Source: Arenicola marina
Lineage: Eukaryota > Annelida > Polychaeta > Arenicolidae
Length of the DNA: 64,000 nt
Assembly: GCA_964019135.1 (NCBI GenBank)
Contig: OZ025248.1
Span: 30,683,670-30,747,669 of the forward strand
Reading direction: 5' to 3'
A program made the position numbers and the translations under genes. The notes under the pieces were generated by a model. The model made no database searches, had not been told where the DNA came from, and saw only the letters and a program-made list of their open reading frames with translations. Below are positions 62,790-64,000 of this stretch, one piece after another. Position 1 is the first letter of the stretch, and each line of letters begins with the position of its first letter.

Positions 62790-64000
62790 GGGTCTTCGAA
62801 TGGGGATGCGGGAGCTCTAATCAGGATTCGTGGGACCAATAGGGATCTGATGGGTCGATTAGGGTTGTGTGGGACAAATCGAGCTTTGTGCAGGGTCGAA
62901 TTCGACGGTTCGAAACGGGATCCGTGGGACACATTGGTATACGACGGGTCAAACCTGGTTTCGTTGGGTTCAATCTGGATTAGCAATGTTCAATCAGGAT
63001 CACCAAGGTCGAATCGGGATCTGAAGGTCAAATAGGGATGCGACGGGTCAATCTGCATCCTATTTGTCAAATCTCTATCTAGCGGCTTCCATCAGTTTCT
63101 GAGGGAGTCAATAAGAATCATATGAGTCCAATCTGGATCCGACAGATTAAATCTGGGTCTGACGGGTCTAGTGGGGATGCCAGATCTGAGAGGCAAAATA
63201 GGCGTCTGTGAATGATATCTGGATCTGAGGGATCATTCTGGATCTGAGAGGTCAATTCTGGATCTGAGATGTCCAATGTGGATCTGAAGGATCAAATCTG
63301 GATCTGAGGGTCAAATCTAGATCTGAGGGGTCAATATGGATCTGAGAGGTCAAATCTGGATCTGAGAGGTCCAATCTGGATCTGAAGGATCAAATCTGGA
63401 TCTGAGGGTCAAATCGGGATCTGAGGGGTCAATATGGATCTGAGAGGTCAAATCTGGATCTGATGGATCAAATCTGGATCTGAGGGTCAAATCTGGATCT
63501 GAGGGGTCATTCTGGATCTGAGAGGTCAAATCTGGATCTGATGGATCAAATCTGGATCTGAGGGTCAAATCTGGATCTGAGGGGTCAATCTGGATCTAAG
63601 AGGTCAAATCTGGATCTGATGGATCAAATCTGGATCTGAGAGTCAAATCTGAATCTGAGGGGTCATTCTGGATCTGAGAGGTCAAATCTGGATCTGATGG
63701 ATCAAATCTGGATCTGAGGGTCAAATCTGGATCTGAGGAGTCAATCTGGATCTGAGAGGTTAAATCTGGATCTGAGGGATCAAATCTGGGTCTGAAGGGT
63801 CAAACTTGGATCCGAGGGTCAAATCTGGATCTGAGGGATCAAATCTGGATCTGAAGGGTCAAATCTGGATCTGAGGGTCAAATCTGGATCTGAGGGGTCA
63901 ATCTGGATCTGAAAGGTCAAATCTGGATTCGAGAAGTCAAATCTGGATCTGAGGGATCAAATCTGGATCTGAGGGGTTAAATCTGGATCTGAGAGGTCAA
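62790..64000 (+). repeat. 20-bp minisatellite, runs off the window
   Basis: From about 63,195 the unit 'ggatctgagaggtcaaatct' (19-20 bp) repeats about 40 times to the window end. From 62,790 to 63,195 it is degenerate ('gggatctgatgggtcgatt'), an old eroded flank. Variants 'gagggtcaaat', 'gagaggtc' and 'gatggatc' recur in a fixed order about every 100-120 bp, giving a higher-order period of five or six units. Confidence 0.93.

Overview
This is animal nuclear DNA. About 37 kb of the 64 kb is tandem repeat, and the only protein gene I can support is one 19-exon gene on the + strand. Best guess for the organism is an invertebrate deuterostome, most likely amphioxus (Branchiostoma). That rests on a TTC41-type NACHT/TPR gene, many minisatellites sitting on intron boundaries (a feature I recall being reported in amphioxus), and GT-AG introns of 0.15-4.5 kb. 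The genus is inference.

Positions 1-22,877 hold a head-to-tail array of 36 SRP RNA (7SL RNA) genes on the + strand. Each gene is about 300 bp with both the Alu and S domains, in repeat units of about 669 bp or 518 bp. The array runs off the left edge of the window. On the right it ends in a truncated gene and a diverged spacer. Private variants recur in the same order, so the array has a higher-order structure of about 6.4-7.7 kb, and one copy is a clear recombinant. All the small open frames in this region are shadows of the RNA genes.

Positions 22,878-32,571 are intergenic. They contain five minisatellites (15, 24, 28, 23 and about 21-25 bp units), a GA-rich tract, a tRNA-like SINE and otherwise unremarkable DNA.

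Positions 32,572-57,345 carry the TTC41-like gene: 19 coding exons, 4,722 nt, 1,573 residues, with every exon phase fitting. Domain order is a DUF4062-type N-terminus, a NACHT NTPase (Walker A in exon 4, Walker B in exon 5), winged-helix/helical regions, an acidic linker, TPR-type repeats and a disordered Ser/Arg-rich tail. Four of its 18 introns contain minisatellites whose unit includes the live splice site. These are the exon 5 donor (about 104 x 33 bp), the exon 7 acceptor (7 x 42-43 bp), the exon 10 donor (about 53 x 51 bp) and the exon 13 acceptor with its branch-point-like motif (about 41 x 77/78 bp). The gene therefore carries about 200 extra copies of its own splice sites. In two arrays the unit is a multiple of three and open in the coding frame, so a shifted splice choice would add 11- or 26-residue modules.

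Positions 57,346-64,000 hold the probable 3' UTR with a 33-bp minisatellite rich in CRE palindromes, a polyadenylation signal, a duplicated interspersed repeat, a fold-back element, AT-rich DNA and a 20-bp minisatellite that runs off the right edge. I saw no retrovirus-like, Polinton-like or other capsid-bearing element.
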